From: Flavobacteriaceae bacterium | GTDB lineage: Bacteria; Bacteroidota; Bacteroidia; Flavobacteriales; Flavobacteriaceae | DNA length: 37,721 nucleotides | Reading direction: 5' to 3' | Assembly (NCBI GenBank): GCA_029238515.1 | Contig: JAQWFW010000005.1 | Span: forward strand, 1 to 37,721 | In this document: piece by piece, positions 8,851 through 17,036 of the stretch | Position numbering within the stretch: position 1 is the first letter of the stretch | How the letters are laid out: each line of letters opens with the position of its first letter | Position numbers and translations under genes: made by a program | Notes under the pieces: generated by a model | The model's input: only the letters and a program-made list of their open reading frames with translations | The model's database searches: none | Told to the model about the DNA's origin: nothing

Positions 8851-9900
8851 TTATTTTCCCTTCTGGGGTTGTTTTTGAAGCGGATTTTCGTTCAAGAGGA
8901 CATCCATATTTCTATTTTTAAAAATCTCTATGCCCATAAAAATTGATTCTTTAAATGAATCACTATTGGCAATCCCCTTTCCGGCAATATCATAAGCCGT
9001 TCCATGATCTGGTGAAGTGCGAACTTTATTCAATCCTGCAGTGTAGTTGACACCATTCCCAAAAGTCAATGTTTTGAAAGGAATAAGTCCTTGGTCGTGA
9101 TAGGTGGCTACTATTGCATCAAAATTTCGGTAGTTGTTTGATCCAAAGAAACTATCGGCTGCATAAGGGCCGTATACTAGTTTACCTGTGGTTTTTATTT
9201 CTTCCAATACAGGGCGTAAAAGAGTGTCGTCTTCTGATCCAATAACGCCATTGTCTCCAGTATGAGGGTTGATTCCTAAAACTGCAATTCTTGGTGCTCT
9301 TATGGCAAAATCAGTTTTTAGAGAGTGATGTATACATTCTATTTTTTTTAAAATTAGAGATTCATTCAGGTGTTGAGGCACCTCCCCTACCGGAATATGA
9401 TCTGTAAGTAATCCTACCCGTAACGATTCCGAAACCATAAACATCAAACTCTCCCCCTCTAGCTCTTGATTCAAAAAATCGGTGTGCCCTGGAAATTGAA
9501 ATGCTTCAGATTGAATGTTGTGTTTATTGATTGGGGCAGTAACTAATACATCTATCGCATTGGCCTTTAAATCCTCTACTCCTGCTTTGAGTGATGAAAG
9601 CGCATACTGTCCAGCTTCTGGTGTTTCTTTGCCAAACTCAATCGTTGGGTCTTCTTCCCAAACATTCACTACATTGAGTCTGTTATCGATGGCTTGCGGA
9701 GATTTTTGTACCCTATTGAATACAATTGAGCTTTGAAAATGTTTCTTCAAAAACGACATGGTCTTAATGGATGCATAAACAATAGGAGTGCAAAAATCTA
9801 GTATTCTTTTGTCTTCAAATGTTTTTATGATGAGCTCGCCGCCAACTCCGTTTAAATCGCCTATTGTGATCCCAATTTTTATTTTTTTTTCTTTTCTCAT
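8851..9900 (-). CDS. pdxA: 4-hydroxythreonine-4-phosphate dehydrogenase
   Basis: 349 aa from the ATG at 9900 (MRKEKKIKIGITIGD). It oxidises 4-phospho-hydroxy-L-threonine in the DXP-dependent branch of pyridoxal phosphate synthesis. Family motifs are visible: the N-terminal IGITIGDLNGVG, the metal-binding GHTDFL, the HTGD segment, ATYHDQGLIPFK (metal-binding His) and the C-terminal SPDHGTAYDIAG. A TTG at 9939 would add 13 residues (MQCQNYKHYTSFL), but it lies in a TAAATTTG promoter element and is rejected. pdxA diverges from ribE, so two cofactor genes share a very short intergenic region. Confidence 0.95.
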   Translation of the reverse strand: MRKEKKIKIGITIGDLNGVGGELIIKTFEDKRILDFCTPIVYASIKTMSFLKKHFQSSIVFNRVQKSPQAIDNRLNVVNVWEEDPTIEFGKETPEAGQYALSSLKAGVEDLKANAIDVLVTAPINKHNIQSEAFQFPGHTDFLNQELEGESLMFMVSESLRVGLLTDHIPVGEVPQHLNESLILKKIECIHHSLKTDFAIRAPRIAVLGINPHTGDNGVIGSEDDTLLRPVLEEIKTTGKLVYGPYAADSFFGSNNYRNFDAIVATYHDQGLIPFKTLTFGNGVNYTAGLNKVRTSPDHGTAYDIAGKGIANSDSFKESIFMGIEIFKNRNMDVLLNENPLQKQPQKGK

Positions 9901-9921
9901 CAAAAATGATGTGTAATGTTT

Positions 9922-9929
9922 GTAATTTT
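9922..9929 (+). promoter_or_regulatory. -7 promoter element TAATTTTG (ribE)
   Basis: Perfect TAnnTTTG on the plus strand, 28 bases before the ribE ATG. It lies only 7 bases from the opposing pdxA element. Confidence 0.5.
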
Positions 9930-9936
9930 GACATTG

Positions 9937-9944
9937 CAAATTTA
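9937..9944 (-). promoter_or_regulatory. -7 promoter element TAAATTTG (pdxA)
   Basis: Perfect TAnnTTTG on the minus strand, 36 bases before the pdxA ATG at 9900. The two divergent promoters therefore overlap, and polymerase is unlikely to occupy both at once. Confidence 0.5.
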
Positions 9945-9957
9945 ACGAATAAAAAGC

Positions 9958-10554
9958 ATGTTTACTGGCATAATTGAAGATTTAGGCGTAGTTGAATCAC
10001 TAGAACAAGAGCAGACAAATTTACATTTGACAATAAAAAGCATATTGGCTTCAGCGCTAAAAATAGACCAAAGTGTTTCTCATAACGGAGTTTGTCTCAC
10101 TGTTGTCGATCTCACACCATCAACTTATACGGTAACAGCCATAAAAGAAACGCTTGACAAGACTAACCTCAACGGCTTAAAAATAGGAGATGTCGTAAAC
10201 TTGGAACGAGGTCTAAAACTCGGTGCACGATTAGACGGACACATGGTGCAAGGTCATGTCGATCAGGTTGGGGAGTGTATTGGCATCGAAACGCAAGATG
10301 GAAGTTGGGTATACAGTTTTGAATACGATGAGGCCCTCGGAAATGTCACAATTGAAAAGGGCTCAGTAACTGTCAACGGTGTGAGTTTAACGGTAGTGAA
10401 TTCAAAAAATAATGGCTTTAGTGTTGCCATTATTCCTTACACACATGAGCATACCAATTTTCATACATTTGAGGTGGGTACTGTTGTGAATTTGGAATTT
10501 GATGTCATCGGAAAATATGTTACTCGATTATATGCTAAAACCTCTATTTCTTAA
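9958..10554 (+). CDS. ribE: Riboflavin synthase, alpha chain
   Basis: 198 aa. It dismutates two 6,7-dimethyl-8-ribityllumazine molecules into riboflavin and a pyrimidinedione. The N-terminal MFTGIIE is the hallmark. Two lumazine-binding repeats follow: the first has SVSHNGVCLTVVDL and the second has KGSVTVNGVSLTVV; each also contains a GARLDGHMVQGHVDQ-type or VGTVVNLEFDVIGKY segment. The length is normal. Its last 11 bases overlap the end of the convergent mscL gene. No FMN riboswitch is seen in the short leader. Confidence 0.96.
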   Translation: MFTGIIEDLGVVESLEQEQTNLHLTIKSILASALKIDQSVSHNGVCLTVVDLTPSTYTVTAIKETLDKTNLNGLKIGDVVNLERGLKLGARLDGHMVQGHVDQVGECIGIETQDGSWVYSFEYDEALGNVTIEKGSVTVNGVSLTVVNSKNNGFSVAIIPYTHEHTNFHTFEVGTVVNLEFDVIGKYVTRLYAKTSIS

Positions 10555-10966
10555 TCAAAGCCTCATTTTGCGCTTCGAGTAATTCCTTTATTTTTGAGAG
10601 CAATTCTATGTCTACTGGAGTTGGCACAGTTGTATCTTCCACATCATTGGCTTGATTTTTTAGTTTGTTTATAAATTTTACCACAATAAAAATGGTAAAG
10701 CCAATAATTAAAAAATCTAAAACCGTTTCTATCAACAAGCCATAATCAATAGACACTTGCGCGGCTTCATTGCTGGCTTCTCTTAAAATAATTTTCTTTT
10801 CCTCAAAACTGAGTCCATCAGATAGTAAAGATATTGGAGGCAGGATAATGTTTTTCACTAGAACATTGACAATGGCATTGAAAGATGCGCCAATAATGAT
10901 TCCAATCGCCATATCCATCATGTTCCCTTTGACGGCAAAGTCTTTAAATTCTTTTAGTAATTTCAT
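10544..10966 (-). CDS. mscL: Large-conductance mechanosensitive channel
   Basis: 140 aa, usual MscL length. The start MKLLKEFKDFAVKGNMMDMA leads into the first membrane helix (IGIIIGASFNAIVNVLVKNIILPP). A periplasmic loop follows (about 45-75), then the second helix (LLIETVLDFLIIGFTIFIVVKFI, split here for brevity) and a cytoplasmic helix ending EALIKK. It opens on hypo-osmotic shock to release solutes. It is a single gene with its own -7 element, convergent with ribE. Confidence 0.95.
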   Translation of the reverse strand: MKLLKEFKDFAVKGNMMDMAIGIIIGASFNAIVNVLVKNIILPPISLLSDGLSFEEKKIILREASNEAAQVSIDYGLLIETVLDFLIIGFTIFIVVKFINKLKNQANDVEDTTVPTPVDIELLSKIKELLEAQNEALIKK

Positions 10967-10983
10967 GTGTTTTGTGTTTTGTT

Positions 10984-10991
10984 CAAAAATA
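10984..10991 (-). promoter_or_regulatory. -7 promoter element TATTTTTG (mscL)
   Basis: Perfect TAnnTTTG on the minus strand, 17 bases before the mscL ATG. It abuts the T-run of the terminator of the upstream unit. Confidence 0.5.
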
Positions 10992-11023
10992 AAAAAAGCC
11001 TCAACAATGTTGAGGCTTTTTTT
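10991..11023 (-). terminator. Rho-independent terminator upstream of mscL
   Basis: Perfect inverted repeat AGCCTCAAC / GTTGAGGCT with an AAT loop, extended by A and T runs on both sides. It lies 15 bases after the stop of the 11039-11278 remnant. It can act in both directions. Confidence 0.85.
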
Positions 11024-11038
11024 AAAATTAAAGACTTC

Positions 11039-11278
11039 TTATTTGGCAAGGCCAAATTCCTTTGTTTCTAGATCATGGCCTTCAATAGCAGACCAGAATT
11101 TTTTTCCTGCATCGTCCATTTGTACTCCGATATTTGCTTCCTCAAAAGCAGCAAAATCTGACCAAGCATCAAAGAATTGATAGGTGTGCCAATCAGCTCC
11201 AGAGCCATAAAGATGTCTGCTAGCATAGGCTACAACAGCATGTCCAGTGTCTTTTAATTTTTTTAGATTATTATTAAT
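11039..11278 (-). pseudogene. 5'-truncated gene remnant, dimeric alpha/beta-barrel-like protein
   Basis: This frame is open for 79 codons but has an in-frame TAA at 11279-11281 and no usable start near its beginning. It encodes a protein-like sequence with HAVVAYASRHLYGSGADWH, TYQFFDAWSDFAAFEEA and FWSAIEGHD, ending EFGLAK. The pattern (short strands, a W-[DS]-x-F/L helix start) resembles the C-terminal half of the secreted protein just upstream (11318-11686), but identity is low. It appears to be the C-terminal part of a gene whose start was lost. A terminator still follows its stop. Expression or function is not supported. Confidence 0.55.
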
Positions 11279-11317
11279 TTATTTTTATTGTGAAACAAAT
11301 CCTTGTTCAAAAGATGT

Positions 11318-11686
11318 TCATACAGCATAAACTGCATCTCCGGTGTGAACCATAGGCCATGCCGAGGTCATCATATCTGGATACTTAGAGGCAAAATAGG
11401 TTTGTGCTTCAACAGTCATATCATCTAAATCGTCCCAGCTATTAGCATAGGCCAAAATTTTATATTGAAATCCTGCACCAGTATGGTGTTGTAGTGCACG
11501 TGCATTGGTACACTTTTCGCTTTGTTTGAATCCATCATAAAATATAAAAAACATCTTTTCTGCATCTAAAACAGATGCTGTTTGTGCAACTTCAAAATGT
11601 AATTCATATACAAAACGATCTTCTTCTTGGGCGTTTATTGTAGCCGTTATTAAAAATAGTCCTAATAAAAATTGTAATTTTTTCAT
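11318..11686 (-). CDS. Small secreted protein, dimeric alpha/beta-barrel-like fold, function unknown
   Basis: 122 aa. A signal peptide is visible (MKKLQFLLGLFLITATINAQ, cut after about 19-20), so the mature protein is periplasmic or secreted. The rest has the strand-helix pattern of the antibiotic-biosynthesis-monooxygenase (ABM) or stress-response dimeric barrel fold, with VYELHFEVAQTA, GAGFQYKILAYANSWDDLDD and a C-terminal MVHTGDAVYAV. No catalytic residues can be assigned. The neighbour at 11965-12831 also ends in an ABM-like domain and the remnant downstream looks related, so this is a small cluster of such proteins. I do not recognise a specific family. Confidence 0.6.
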   Translation of the reverse strand: MKKLQFLLGLFLITATINAQEEDRFVYELHFEVAQTASVLDAEKMFFIFYDGFKQSEKCTNARALQHHTGAGFQYKILAYANSWDDLDDMTVEAQTYFASKYPDMMTSAWPMVHTGDAVYAV

Positions 11687-11715
11687 AAAATATACTGTTA
11701 TTGGTTAGTTGATTA

Positions 11716-11947
11716 TTATTTTCTGTTTTGCATTGGGGTAGTGTCTGGCATAATTTTATTTAAAATGGTATAAACTGGACAAAATTTGGTGAATGGACTT
11801 AGGATTTGCAAAACAGCAACCCCCACAGCGACGTAAATCCAATTTAATCCAAATTGACTAGCTAAGATAATAGAGGCTATATTTAAAATTCCTACAATCC
11901 CATCATGAACTTCTAACCTTGATTATATCTTTTTCTGAATTACTCAT
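11716..11947 (-). pseudogene. Frameshifted DUF2892 (YgaP-like) inner-membrane protein gene
   Basis: From the ATG at 11947 the frame reads MSNSEKDIIK and then stops (VRSS-stop). In the next frame the sequence runs LEVHDGIVGILNIASIILAS, QFGLNWIYVAVGVAVLQILS and PFTKFCPVYTILNKI to a TAA at 11716. This is the DUF2892 pattern: two short membrane helices and the FCPxY motif. Removing one G from the GG in the AAGGTTAGA stretch (about 11916-11919) restores a 76-residue protein. The total of 232 bases is one more than a multiple of three. Either a real inactivating frameshift or a sequencing error. Confidence 0.7.
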
Positions 11948-11964
11948 AATTTTTTAATTATTGA

Positions 11965-12831
11965 TTAATAAATCCAGCCGCCAATATTCCCTCTAAATTC
12001 TGCGGGATAATTCTTTACGCGTTCTTTTAATTCTTGAGAAACATTGCCTGCAATAACTAGAGACTTGAAGGTAAACATCTTCATAAAAGTTTTAATATTA
12101 GGTCCGTTTTCAAATTTATCGGCATGAAAAATAAAATCCTCAGAGGATCTAAACTTCTCAATGAGTGTTACTCTTTTACCATCTTCAGAAATGAAATAAC
12201 TGTAATCGTATGTGTTTGGCTCGTTGTCTCTAATAAATTGATTTAATTTCTTTGTAAATACCTGTACATCATCTTTTGAATAGCCAGTATTTACAGCCAT
12301 ATCAATGTTGATCACTACTTTTTCTGAAGAGTTGTTGGCCGCTGCCTTGGCATTCATTTCTTTTTCGAATACTGAAGTATCAAAAAACTGAACCTCTTTA
12401 ATAATTTGGTCCCCCTCCCACTGATAGGAAAGGTGAAATGGAAAAGACACTTTTTGACCTGTATATTTTCCTGTAGCTGAAAATGTATTCCAAATGTTGG
12501 TCCATACAATACCATTGTTGTAGGTCACAGTTTCAACTTCTGCTCCAAGAGCGTCGCCATTCATTTCCATGACTGAAATATCATCAAACATATCGTAAAG
12601 ATTTTCGACTGCAGCAATAAATCCTGTTTTGTTCAATTTGTTCCCAGCAGGATCAACAAACTCCATACTGTCCGAAAATATTTCTTTTAAATAATCAATA
12701 TTTTCTTCCCCAACTTTTTCAAAAAGTGTTTTGATGGTTTTAGACTTTTCGTCATTGGTAGTTACACTGGCATAGGGCTGCTGGCAGGCGTAAATCAAAA
12801 GTACTGCCGAAAGGATAAATAATTTTTTCAT
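11965..12831 (-). CDS. Lipoprotein with SnoaL-like (NTF2-fold) and ABM-like domains
   Basis: 288 aa. The lipoprotein signal MKKLFILSAVLLIYAC places Cys16 at the acylation site. The N-terminal domain (about 30-165) has the SnoaL/NTF2 pattern: a helix KTLFEKVGEENIDYLKEIFS, then MEFVDPAGNK, then YNNGIVWTNIWNTFSATGKYTG and FPFHLSYQWEGDQI. The C-terminal domain (about 170-275) resembles a dimeric alpha/beta barrel, with VVINIDMAVN, KKLNQFIRDNEP, KRVTLIEKFRSSEDFIFHAD. Both folds bind small hydrophobic or aromatic ligands in other proteins, but the substrate here is unknown. It is followed on the same strand by the broken DUF2892 gene. Confidence 0.6.
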   Translation of the reverse strand: MKKLFILSAVLLIYACQQPYASVTTNDEKSKTIKTLFEKVGEENIDYLKEIFSDSMEFVDPAGNKLNKTGFIAAVENLYDMFDDISVMEMNGDALGAEVETVTYNNGIVWTNIWNTFSATGKYTGQKVSFPFHLSYQWEGDQIIKEVQFFDTSVFEKEMNAKAAANNSSEKVVINIDMAVNTGYSKDDVQVFTKKLNQFIRDNEPNTYDYSYFISEDGKRVTLIEKFRSSEDFIFHADKFENGPNIKTFMKMFTFKSLVIAGNVSQELKERVKNYPAEFRGNIGGWIY

Positions 12832-12951
12832 TAGAAATTAAATTGGTTATTAGACGAAAATATAGAAAATTACTTGCAAAACAAAATTTTAAATTTTATA
12901 ACCTTCTCAAAAATAAAATTCGGTTTATTTTAAATTTTATACTTTTAAGGA

Positions 12952-13989
12952 ATGAAAGACTTGAAATATTTATTTGCATACACCGTACCGCTTTCGGCCT
13001 ATATTTCTTTTGAGTCTGAAGGGGTTTTGACCTATACGGCTGTTTTTTATGCTTTTGTTATTCTCCCTTTTTTGGATATCATTACGGGGCAAAACAGCGA
13101 TAATCTTTCCAAGGAGCAGGTGCTGAATAAAAAAAAGAAATGGATTTTTGATTTGATGTTGTACATCAATCTTCCTCTTGTTTTTGGTCTTTTGTTTTTT
13201 GTGTTTTCGAAAATTCAAAACGAAGTTTATACAACTTACGAATTGATTGGTTTGAGTCTTTCGGCAGGGATTTTATTGGCCACAAATGCGATTAACGTTG
13301 CCCATGAATTGGGTCACCGTAAAGCTTATTTTGAACGGTTTATGAGCAAATGTTTATATATGCCTTGTTTGTATATGCATTTTTACATTGAACACAACTT
13401 TGGGCATCACCTCAACGTAGCTACACCAGAAGACGGTGCTACAGCGAAATACAACCAAACAGTATATTATTTTTGGTTGACATCTGTTGCTAAGCAATAT
13501 AAAGATGCGTGGAAACGGCAATTTGAACTTTTGAAACGCCAAAACAATGGTTTTTTATCTTTTAAAAATGATATGTTGTGGTATCATTTGATTCAACCGG
13601 CTTACCTTTTTGGCGTGTTTTTGTTCTTTGATTCAGGTGTGATGCTGTTTGCTATTGCCATCGGAGTGATTTCCTTTCTGTTTTTGGAAAGCATCAATTA
13701 TATAGAACACTATGGTTTAAGGAGATTTAAAACGCCTTCGGGGCGATTTGAACGTGTTCAGCCGCACCATTCTTGGAATTCTAATTTTAATATTGGCCGC
13801 ATTGTGCTGTACGAGCTTACCCGCCATAGTGACCATCATTACAAATCGTCCAAAAAGTATCAGCTTTTAAATAGCTATGACGAAAGCCCAACTTTGCCTT
13901 TGGGCTATCCGGCCTCTATTTTGTTGAGCTTTGTACCCCCTTTATGGTTTAAAATCATCAATCCTTTGGTGCCGAAAGCTATGAGGTAA
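12952..13989 (+). CDS. alkB: Alkane 1-monooxygenase (AlkB-type di-iron membrane hydroxylase)
   Basis: 345 aa integral inner-membrane protein. It hydroxylates terminal carbons of alkanes or fatty-acyl chains using O2 and electrons from rubredoxin. All histidine boxes are visible: HELGH (His118, His122), EHNFGHH (His148, His152, His153), the intermediate NYIEHYG (His253), the AlkB-type QPHHSWNSN (His272, His273), and HSDHH (His292, His295, His296). Hydrophobic helices precede the first box and lie between boxes two and three. LRRFKTPSGRFERV matches alkane hydroxylases better than fatty-acid desaturases. No rubredoxin gene or fused rubredoxin is present nearby. It stands alone with an AAGGA ribosome-binding site next to the ATG. 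Confidence 0.88.
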   Translation: MKDLKYLFAYTVPLSAYISFESEGVLTYTAVFYAFVILPFLDIITGQNSDNLSKEQVLNKKKKWIFDLMLYINLPLVFGLLFFVFSKIQNEVYTTYELIGLSLSAGILLATNAINVAHELGHRKAYFERFMSKCLYMPCLYMHFYIEHNFGHHLNVATPEDGATAKYNQTVYYFWLTSVAKQYKDAWKRQFELLKRQNNGFLSFKNDMLWYHLIQPAYLFGVFLFFDSGVMLFAIAIGVISFLFLESINYIEHYGLRRFKTPSGRFERVQPHHSWNSNFNIGRIVLYELTRHSDHHYKSSKKYQLLNSYDESPTLPLGYPASILLSFVPPLWFKIINPLVPKAMR

Positions 13990-14030
13990 ATTGGTTATGG
14001 GTTTTAATAAATCCATTTAATAATTAAAAA

Positions 14031-14052
14031 AAGAGCCACTGTTGTGGCTCTT
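14031..14052 (-). terminator. Rho-independent terminator of the susCDE-amylase operon
   Basis: Perfect 9-bp stem AAGAGCCAC / GTGGCTCTT with a TGTT loop. The T-run is on the minus strand, so it terminates the operon whose last stop codon is at 14092. It also lies after the convergent alkB gene. Confidence 0.85.
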
Positions 14053-14091
14053 AAGCTAAAAATTCAAACAAATAATAATGACTGAAAATGA

Positions 14092-16962
14092 TTATTTTTT
14101 GAGAAGTTTTTGTGTTGTTTCTCTTTTTTCAGTATTAATAGAAATGAGGTAAACCCCAGGTTCTAAATTTGATATGTCAAAGCGGTATCCTGAACTAAAG
14201 TTTCCTTTATGAGTTTGTACTAATTTCCCTAATAGATCATAAATTATAATTTGCGTTGAACGTTGATTTATTTTAAAATATTCTTGAGCGGGGTTTGGAT
14301 AAATTTGAATATCCTTGTCGGTTAATAAGTCATTTGTACTGAGTGATTCAGATGGCCTATTCCCATAAATCCTAAATTCCCCAGCGGGTATATTAATTTG
14401 CGCTGTTGTACTATTCACGTCAATGAATGTTCCTCCAGATGGGTCCATCAAATCATACCACGTCCCTGTATTGGGAAAGTTTGGGGTGATGTTTTGAGTA
14501 GTAAGCTCAAAATTTGAAAGAATCACGACGTTTTTTAGGCTTGTCGAAGGTAAAGCATTATCCCAAATGTATATTTTTGGGGTTAATGTACCTGAATTTA
14601 TATCGTAATTCCCCTCAAAAACATCCTCATTAATTTTAAGTTCATTAAGGCGTGCCCAAGTGTTGTAAATATCATTCCGAACAGAACTCCCTAACCAGTT
14701 GTCAACCCATTGAGGTTGTGGTTTGGTATCTAGTTTGCAGTCCCCAGGCACAGTATCACTAGGAGTGTCTACAGTCTCATCATCACATGTGTAAATCGAA
14801 TTTTCCATGCCTAATTCGCCAAAATGCCAAATCATTTTTGGCCCTGGAATTGTTAGCGATATTGCTCCCAAAGCACCCATTCGACTTAAGCCAGTGTTTA
14901 AATTTGTAACATCATAACCACCATTAGACGCACCATATTGTAAATTGCGAAACATTAGCCGTTCTTCATCATGACTTTCTGCATAACCAATAAGACGTTT
15001 TCCTATGAAATTTTGGCTATTGTGCCCCATTCCTGAAATGTTACTATTAGAGGCATAGCCCATTGTGATCTGGTTGTAAGGGTTTGTCATTTTACCCCAT
15101 AACATTATACCTTTGCCTTCATTTATTCTGTAGTCGGCCCATTCTTTTTGTTCTTGCTGGCCTCCTAGATGTTCAAAAATCACATAGTGATCAGAATCTA
15201 AACTCCAAGAATAATCCGCATACTCTTTGAGTACAGCTACACGATCGGAGCGATAACCGTTAGTACAACTATCGTCTCCAGCTGTACACTGTTGGGTAAA
15301 CCCTTTGGTAAGGTCCCAACGAAAACCATCAATTTTGAATTCTTCAATCCAGTGCTTTATTACACGTTTGGTATAGTTTTTTGTAAGATTGCTGCTGTGA
15401 TCAAAATCTGATCCAACACTATAGCTGTGTGTCGCTACCATATTAAAATATGGATTTTCTGAGCTTGGTTCACCCCAACCATTTTCATCTGGGTCATCCA
15501 TCCACATTCTCACAAGTGGGTTTCGCCCAAAAGCATGATTGAGAGCCAAATCTAAGATCACTGCAATACCATTTTGATGACAAACATCAACGAGTTCTTT
15601 GAACTTAGATTCTGTACCATAAAATTTATCTAAAGCCATATGAAATGATGTGTTGTACCCCCAACTTTCATTGCCTTCAAATTCCATAATAGGCATCAAT
15701 TCTATGGCATTTATATTTAAATTCTTAAAATAATCAATTTTATCAATCACGTCTTGAAAATTACGGTCAGCATCAAAATCTCTGATTAAAAGTTCATAGA
15801 TAATTAAATCTTCTTTTGATGGTTTTTGAAAGTCAGTGACTTGCCAATTATAGGGTGTTTGTGCCGTTTGAAGTACCGTGACTTCTCTATCTTGTCCTGA
15901 CGGGTAAGTGGGTAAATTGGGATAAGTAGCTGCAGGAATGTAAGGATCATCGTAAGGAGATAATACAAGTGTAGAATAAGGATCTGCTGTTTTAACTAAC
16001 TTTGGTGATCCAGAGATTGTTGATTGATCAAAAACCCAATATTGATAGGATTCAATTTGTCCAGGTACTAGCCCACTAAGTTCCAACCAAAATAAATCTG
16101 AGTTGGGATCTTTTTTCATTGCATATTGAGCTGTTGGAGTCCAATTATTAAAACTTCCAACCACATATACAAAATCCTTAGATGGTGCTTCCACCACCAA
16201 AGTAGCTTTTGAGGTATCAGTCGTGTTATAATTGATGCCTTGCTCCAGACCACTTGGTATGGCTTGACTAATTGTGGCGTTAACAAAAATGTTAAAGTTT
16301 TTTGTGATACTACTACCGCCTTGAGTAACAACAAGTTGACAGGCTTTATTTTCAGTTATATTGGTTACGAAAGAACTTTGATAGAATATTGTATTTGATG
16401 CAGTATGATAACTAACTCCATCTACAAAAAGCTCATAATTGGCAATTCCATTATTGTTCTGGGCTATAATCTGTGTTTGACTACCGGAATTAACAAGTAT
16501 AACTCCACTTGAGTTGGGATTAATTAATGTGACTTGGAAAGCCCCGACATTAAAAAAGAAATCTGAACAGCCGTTATCTTTAAGCTCTTGAGATCCATCT
16601 TCTGAGCGAAAAACCATCCCCATTTTTGTTATTGTGCTGGCCTCAGCTTCAGTTAAATTATAGTAGGATTGAGGGACAAAAGTAATACTCCAAGTTCCAT
16701 CGCCGTTATTGGTCATCTCACCAACGCCATCATCTAGTTCCCAATTTCCGACGACTGCTGTGTCCCATGCGTCACTGTCGGTACCTACACCAGAATGTAA
16801 ATACACTTTGTTGGGGTTACTCATACCATTACAGTCGGTAGCAGTGCTATTAATATCTACAGTTATGGTAATTTGTTGATTGATTTCAATAGTACTAGGA
16901 TTAGTACTCAATTGAGCAAAACTAATTACTGGCAACAATAGTATAAAGAGTAATTTTTTCAT
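14092..16962 (-). CDS. Secreted GH13 alpha-amylase/pullulanase-like enzyme with T9SS C-terminal sorting domain
   Basis: 956 aa. A signal peptide (MKKLLFILLLPVISFAQ) is followed by beta-sandwich modules (about 18-230) that I cannot name. Next is a CBM48/E-set-like domain (about 245-330, VYVVGSFNNWTPTAQY) and then the GH13 barrel (about 380-780). The catalytic residues are visible: nucleophile Asp550 in GFRWDLTKGF, acid/base Glu597 in VIFEHLGG, and Asp665 in AESHDEERL. The last 70 residues (IQIYPNPAQEYFKINQ ... GVYLISI ... KLLKK) are a type A T9SS sorting domain, so the enzyme is exported and anchored at or released from the surface. It is the last gene of the susCDE operon, after a partial terminator, and does the job SusG does in Bacteroides: cutting alpha-glucan outside the cell. 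Confidence 0.92.
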   Translation of the reverse strand: MKKLLFILLLPVISFAQLSTNPSTIEINQQITITVDINSTATDCNGMSNPNKVYLHSGVGTDSDAWDTAVVGNWELDDGVGEMTNNGDGTWSITFVPQSYYNLTEAEASTITKMGMVFRSEDGSQELKDNGCSDFFFNVGAFQVTLINPNSSGVILVNSGSQTQIIAQNNNGIANYELFVDGVSYHTASNTIFYQSSFVTNITENKACQLVVTQGGSSITKNFNIFVNATISQAIPSGLEQGINYNTTDTSKATLVVEAPSKDFVYVVGSFNNWTPTAQYAMKKDPNSDLFWLELSGLVPGQIESYQYWVFDQSTISGSPKLVKTADPYSTLVLSPYDDPYIPAATYPNLPTYPSGQDREVTVLQTAQTPYNWQVTDFQKPSKEDLIIYELLIRDFDADRNFQDVIDKIDYFKNLNINAIELMPIMEFEGNESWGYNTSFHMALDKFYGTESKFKELVDVCHQNGIAVILDLALNHAFGRNPLVRMWMDDPDENGWGEPSSENPYFNMVATHSYSVGSDFDHSSNLTKNYTKRVIKHWIEEFKIDGFRWDLTKGFTQQCTAGDDSCTNGYRSDRVAVLKEYADYSWSLDSDHYVIFEHLGGQQEQKEWADYRINEGKGIMLWGKMTNPYNQITMGYASNSNISGMGHNSQNFIGKRLIGYAESHDEERLMFRNLQYGASNGGYDVTNLNTGLSRMGALGAISLTIPGPKMIWHFGELGMENSIYTCDDETVDTPSDTVPGDCKLDTKPQPQWVDNWLGSSVRNDIYNTWARLNELKINEDVFEGNYDINSGTLTPKIYIWDNALPSTSLKNVVILSNFELTTQNITPNFPNTGTWYDLMDPSGGTFIDVNSTTAQINIPAGEFRIYGNRPSESLSTNDLLTDKDIQIYPNPAQEYFKINQRSTQIIIYDLLGKLVQTHKGNFSSGYRFDISNLEPGVYLISINTEKRETTQKLLKK

Positions 16963-16987
16963 GTTATAAAATTATAATATATAAGAT

Positions 16988-17018
16988 AAAAAAGAGTTGA
17001 ATTTAATCAACCCTTTTT
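16988..17018 (-). terminator. Intercistronic hairpin between susE and the amylase gene (attenuator-like)
   Basis: Stem AAGAGTTGA / TCAACCCTT with one mismatch, a 6-base loop and a T-run on the minus strand. It lies about 20 bases after the SusE-like stop. It could lower amylase expression relative to susCDE or protect the upstream mRNA. Confidence 0.5.
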
Positions 17019-17036
17019 TTTAAATAACTGAGTATT

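Noticed and set aside
9515-9736. Plus-strand open frame within pdxA
   Set aside because: Antisense shadow of a well-conserved gene; no family features.
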